From Kytococcus schroeteri (GTDB lineage: Bacteria; Actinomycetota; Actinomycetes; Actinomycetales; Dermatophilaceae), in contig NZ_PKIZ01000001.1 in NCBI RefSeq assembly GCF_002847825.1, positions 111,588 to 175,587 of the forward strand: a DNA stretch of 64,000 nucleotides, in the 5' to 3' direction. This document shows positions 60,988-64,000 of this stretch, piece by piece. The number at the start of each line of letters is the position of its first letter. The first letter of the stretch is position 1. The notes under the pieces were generated by a model. It worked only from the letters and a program-made list of their open reading frames with translations, was not told the DNA's origin and ran no database searches. A program made the position numbers and the translations under genes.

Positions 60988-62358
60988 TCACCAGGCGGGC
61001 GGGTCGGCCGGGCGCAGGTCTGGGTCGTCGTGGGCGAAGGTGCGCACCGGCCCCGGCTCGGTACACGGCCCCTCGAAGCGCACCGTCACCCGCCCCAGAC
61101 CGCTGCCCCACACCCACCCGGCGCCGTGCTCGGCGTGCACCACGTCGGAGCCCGTCGGCCACGCGGTGCGCCCCAACCGGGCGTCGTGCGCGTCCTCCGG
61201 CTCGGGCGCGGGGGCCTGCTCCACCACGTCCGAGGTGTGGCTCTCCCCCGCCGTCCCCGCCGGTTCGTGCACCTCGAGCGCCAGTTCGCCCTGGCTGTGC
61301 TCCACGAACCCGGAGACGCCCACCCCCAGCAGGCGTACCCCCTCGCCCAGGCCCACCGAGCCCACGAGGCGCACCACCGCATCGCCGATGGTGGTCGCGT
61401 CGTCGGTGCCGTGGCGCAGCGTCACCGAGCGCAGGTGGGTGGAGAAGTCGTGCTGCCGCAGCTTGAGCGAGACCGTGCGGCCGAACAGCCCGGCCTTGCG
61501 CAGCCGCCCCGAGACGCGCTCGGCCAGCAGGCGCAGCTCGGCCTCCACGGCGCGCACGTCGGTGAGGTCGGTGGCGAAGGTCTCCTCGGCCGAGACACTC
61601 TTGGCCTCCCGGTGGGTCACCACTTCGCGGTGGTCGACGCCGCGGGCCAGGGCGTGCAGGCCGTGCCCCCAGGACTCGCCGAGGATGGACACCAGGTCGG
61701 CCAGCGAGACGCGCCGCAGGTCCTGCACGGTGGCCACCCCGAAGGTCCGCAACCGGTCCCCCGTCGCCGGGCCCACGCCGGGCAGGGCGCGCACGGGCAG
61801 CCCGGCCAGGAAGGCCTCCTCCTCGCCGGGCCAGATGACGCGAAACCCGTCCGGCTTGGCGGCCTCGGAGGCCATCTTGGCCATCATCTTGGAGCTGCCG
61901 ATGCCCACCGACGCCGTGAGCCCGCCGGTGGCCCCCGCGATGGCGGAGCGCAGCTCGCGCGCCACGGCCTCGGCGTCCTGCCGCGACCAGGTCTCCACCG
62001 GGTGCGGCGCGTCCCCTGCGGCCAGGTCGGCGTACGCCTCGTCGATGCTCACCTGCTCCACCACCGGCGCCAGGGCGCGCAGGGCGTCCATGGCCGCGCG
62101 GCTGCTGGCCCGGTAGGCCTCGCGCCGCCCGCTGAGGAAGGCCGTTCCCCCGGGCGACAGCGCGCGGGCCTGCCAGCCCGGCATCGCCGACCGGATGCCG
62201 TACACACGCGCCTCGTAGCTGGCCGTGGCCACCACGCCGCGCCGTCCGGTGCCACCCACCACCACCGGACGCCCCCGCAGGGAGGGCTTGTCGCGTTGCT
62301 CCACCGCCGCGAAGAAGGCGTCGAGGTCCACGTGCAGGACCGAGGCGGTGGGGCGCAT
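60988..62358 (-). CDS. dinB: DNA polymerase IV (DinB, Y-family)
   Basis: This 456-residue translesion polymerase has palm/fingers motifs VLHVDLDAFFAAVEQRDKPS (first metal Asp, FFAxVE) and VVEQVSIDEAYADLAAGD (SIDEAY near residue 102), the thumb HhH region ALPGVGPATGDRLRTFGVAT, and the little finger to about residue 350 (FATDLTDVRAVEAELRLLAE). A C-terminal extension of about 100 residues ends HAEHGAGWVWGSGLGRVTVR, a beta-rich tail seen in actinobacterial DinB. A typical clamp-binding motif was not recognised. The TACGGT box six bases before ATG 62358 sets the start. Confidence 0.95.
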   Translation of the reverse strand: MRPTASVLHVDLDAFFAAVEQRDKPSLRGRPVVVGGTGRRGVVATASYEARVYGIRSAMPGWQARALSPGGTAFLSGRREAYRASSRAAMDALRALAPVVEQVSIDEAYADLAAGDAPHPVETWSRQDAEAVARELRSAIAGATGGLTASVGIGSSKMMAKMASEAAKPDGFRVIWPGEEEAFLAGLPVRALPGVGPATGDRLRTFGVATVQDLRRVSLADLVSILGESWGHGLHALARGVDHREVVTHREAKSVSAEETFATDLTDVRAVEAELRLLAERVSGRLRKAGLFGRTVSLKLRQHDFSTHLRSVTLRHGTDDATTIGDAVVRLVGSVGLGEGVRLLGVGVSGFVEHSQGELALEVHEPAGTAGESHTSDVVEQAPAPEPEDAHDARLGRTAWPTGSDVVHAEHGAGWVWGSGLGRVTVRFEGPCTEPGPVRTFAHDDPDLRPADPPAW

Positions 62359-62364
62359 GCGCAC

Positions 62365-62370
62365 ACCGTA
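62365..62370 (-). promoter_or_regulatory. -10 element (TACGGT) of a leaderless promoter
   Basis: TACGGT ends six bases before the dinB ATG (62358). No LexA box could be recognised around it. Confidence 0.55.
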
Positions 62371-62473
62371 GGTGACCGGCGGGTCCCCCTCCGGCAGACG
62401 CATTCCACCATGGCAGAATCCACGCCGTGGTCCAGCAGAGCGCCACGACTGTTCAGCATGTCTGGAGGCTCTG

Positions 62474-63265
62474 ATGCACCACCACCAGGACGAGACCCCG
62501 CGCGGGGCGACGCCGGGATCACCCACCCACGGCGACGCGGAGTCCGTGCGCCGCCGGCTGACCGCCGCCCGTGACCTCCCCGAGGCCGCCCGCCAGGCCG
62601 AGCTGGCCGAGGTGGTGGCCGACCACCTGCCCTTCGCCCGCCGTCTTGGCCGCCGTCACGCCCCCACGCCCGCGTGGGTGGACGACTGCGAGCAGGTGGC
62701 CTGCATGGGGCTGGTGCTGGCCGTCCAGCGCTGGGACCCCTCCCACGGCACCACCCTCTCGACCTTCGCCGTGCCCACCATCGTGGGTGAGCTGCGCCGC
62801 TACCTGCGCGACAGCACGTGGTGGGTCCGCCCGCCGCGGGCCGTCCAGGAGTTGGCCCTGCAGGTCCGGGCCACCGAGGACGAGCTGCGCCAGCGGGTGG
62901 GCGGGGAGCCCCCTACGGAGCAGGTGGCGCAGCGGCTCGGCGTGGACGAGGCGCAGGTGCGCGAGGCCCGACGGGCCCTGGCCGGGCGCTCCCCCGAGGG
63001 GCCCGACGACCAGGCCGAGCCGCGGTGGGTCACCGCCGCCCCGGCCGGCCACGTGGACGAGTGGCTCTCCCTGCAGCCCCACCTGCAGGCCCTGGACCCG
63101 CTGGACCGGACGGTGCTGCTGCGCCGCTACCTGGAGGACGAGACGCAGGGCCGCATCGCCGCGTCGATGGGGATCTCCCAGGCCCAGGTGAGCCGGCGGC
63201 TGCAGCGGGCCCTGACCACCCTGCGTGCCCAGGTGCAGCAGCAGCGCGGGCAGGACACCGCCTGA
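62474..63265 (+). CDS. SigB/SigF-type (group 3) RNA polymerase sigma factor
   Basis: This 263-residue stress sigma factor has region 2 with VADHLPFARRLGRRHAPTPA, GLVLAVQRWDPSHGTTLSTF and AVPTIVGELRRYLRDSTWWV (the -10 recognition helix, followed by RPPRAVQEL, the SigB/F signature). Region 3 is EDELRQRVGGEPPTEQVAQR. Region 4 ends with LLRRYLEDETQGRIAASMGI and SQAQVSRRLQRAL, a -35-binding HTH. The ATG has GGAGG. No anti-sigma (RsbW) or antagonist gene adjoins it, unlike typical sigB/sigF operons, so its control is not visible here. Confidence 0.9.
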   Translation: MHHHQDETPRGATPGSPTHGDAESVRRRLTAARDLPEAARQAELAEVVADHLPFARRLGRRHAPTPAWVDDCEQVACMGLVLAVQRWDPSHGTTLSTFAVPTIVGELRRYLRDSTWWVRPPRAVQELALQVRATEDELRQRVGGEPPTEQVAQRLGVDEAQVREARRALAGRSPEGPDDQAEPRWVTAAPAGHVDEWLSLQPHLQALDPLDRTVLLRRYLEDETQGRIAASMGISQAQVSRRLQRALTTLRAQVQQQRGQDTA

Positions 63266-63293
63266 GCCGGCGGCGCCGTCCCCGCCGGCGGGA

Positions 63294-64000
63294 TCAGCGC
63301 TTCGGCAGGCGGGGCAGCCCGCGGGGACGTCCCTGCGCCCGCCGGGCGGCGGCCTGCTCGGCCTTCTCCACCCGGCGGCGCCGGCGCTCGGCCACGTCGC
63401 GGGCGTCCAGGGCGTCGGCCTCCTCGAGGGTGGGCGCCGTGCCTCCGGTGCGGGCCGGCTCCCAGCGGCGCAGGTGCTCCGGCATCGGGCCGTACTCGCC
63501 CTGCACCGCGCGCAGGAGCTCGTCCATGACGTCGCGGAGGTGCTCGGTCGTCTGCAGCGGGTCGGCGTCCGGGGCCACGTGGATCGGCTCCCCCACCGCG
63601 ATGGTCACCGGCGTGCCGGTGCGCCCCAGGTGACGCGGCAGGCCCTTGGTGGCCAGCACGTGCGAGCCCCAGTTCACCATCGGGACGACCGGCACCCCCG
63701 CCTCGGCGGCCATGCGCACCGCGCCGGTCTTGAAGCCCTTGAGTTCGAAGCTGCGGCTGATGGTGGCCTCCGGGAAGACGCCCACCAGCTCGCCGCGGCG
63801 CAGGGCGTCCACGCCGTGACGCAGGGCCGACCCGCCGGCGTCGCGGTCCACCTGGATGTGCCGCATGGAGCGCAGCATCGGGCCCAGCACCGGCTGGTCG
63901 AAGAGCTCCTTCTTGGCCATGAAGCGCACCTGGCGGCGGCGGTGGCGCACGGCCAGGCCGACGAAGACGTAGTCCAGGTAGCTGATGTGGTTGCACGCGA
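63294..64000 (-). CDS. 1-acyl-glycerol-3-phosphate acyltransferase family (PlsC-like), 5' end missing
   Basis: The start lies beyond the right edge; 235 codons are present. The catalytic motif ACNHISYLDYVFVGLAVRHR (NHxxxxD) is at the very edge, then VRFMAKKELFDQPVLGPMLR, VFPEATISRSFELKGFKTGA (substrate-binding FPE motif, here PEATIS instead of PEGTRS), VPMVNWG and a basic C-terminal tail (DVAERRRRRVEKAEQAAARR). The family adds the second acyl chain to make phosphatidate or acylates related lipids. It is convergent with the sigma factor gene 28 bases away. Confidence 0.9.
   Translation of the reverse strand, partial: ACNHISYLDYVFVGLAVRHRRRQVRFMAKKELFDQPVLGPMLRSMRHIQVDRDAGGSALRHGVDALRRGELVGVFPEATISRSFELKGFKTGAVRMAAEAGVPVVPMVNWGSHVLATKGLPRHLGRTGTPVTIAVGEPIHVAPDADPLQTTEHLRDVMDELLRAVQGEYGPMPEHLRRWEPARTGGTAPTLEEADALDARDVAERRRRRVEKAEQAAARRAQGRPRGLPRLPKR

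Overview
The window is very GC-rich (roughly 70% or more) actinobacterial chromosome. RbpA, the mycothiol ligase MshC, PafB/PafC, HelY, a polyprenol-phosphate-mannose synthase beside an apolipoprotein N-acyltransferase, and a C50-type carotenoid operon with a split CrtYe/CrtYf cyclase point to Micrococcales. A Kytococcus/Dermacoccus-like organism is a reasonable guess, but it cannot be proved from this sequence alone. There is no transposase, integrase, rRNA or CRISPR array. One tRNA (Leu-GAG) is present.

Left part (1-15 kb) is the most accessory-like. It holds a frameshifted methyltransferase, an intact methyltransferase, a secreted M4 protease, a LmbE-type deacetylase, an acetyltransferase-methyltransferase fusion, two antibiotic-resistance-type ABC-F ATPases, two MFS transporters and a chimeric SRPBCC/glycerate-kinase pseudogene. 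The first ABC-F gene is preceded by an 11-codon leader, MTASMRLRTRR, that closely resembles the macrolide-arrest leader of ermD. It looks like a ribosome-stalling switch and is the most exciting item in the window.

Middle part (15-45 kb) is mostly conserved core: a small alarmone synthetase, a lipid kinase-phosphatase fusion, a CapA-like lipoprotein, an AI-2E transporter, rbpA with a SigR-type promoter, fxsA-ppm1-lnt, ybaK, an AsnC regulator, a 5'-3' exonuclease, helY, tatC-tatA-pafC-pafB-FKBP, trmI, a site-2 protease, a RecB-like nuclease, HAD, PAC2, mshC and corA. The Pup-proteasome genes (arc/mpa, dop, pup, prcBA, pafA) normally lie between trmI and FKBP-pafBC in actinobacteria. Here that interval holds only a DUF3054 gene, so the system appears to have been lost from its usual site.

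Right part (45-64 kb) has an M20 peptidase, ferritin, a decayed secreted S1 protease, a Tat-exported ceramidase-like enzyme, the crtB-crtI-crtYe-crtYf-crtEb operon, a type 1 IPP isomerase that could help supply it, tRNA-Leu, two DUF3592-like membrane genes (one broken), an extradiol dioxygenase, dinB, a SigB/SigF-type sigma factor and the 3' part of a plsC-like gene cut by the window edge.

A window-wide pattern is a TANNNT hexamer placed 6-8 bases before the start codon with no Shine-Dalgarno sequence, seen for about twenty genes. It indicates frequent leaderless transcription and was used to choose several starts. Large intergenic inverted repeats recur, two of them sharing GTCGACC-type inner arms. 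Several broken genes have single-base shifts, some at short homopolymers, so assembly error should be excluded before calling them true pseudogenes.
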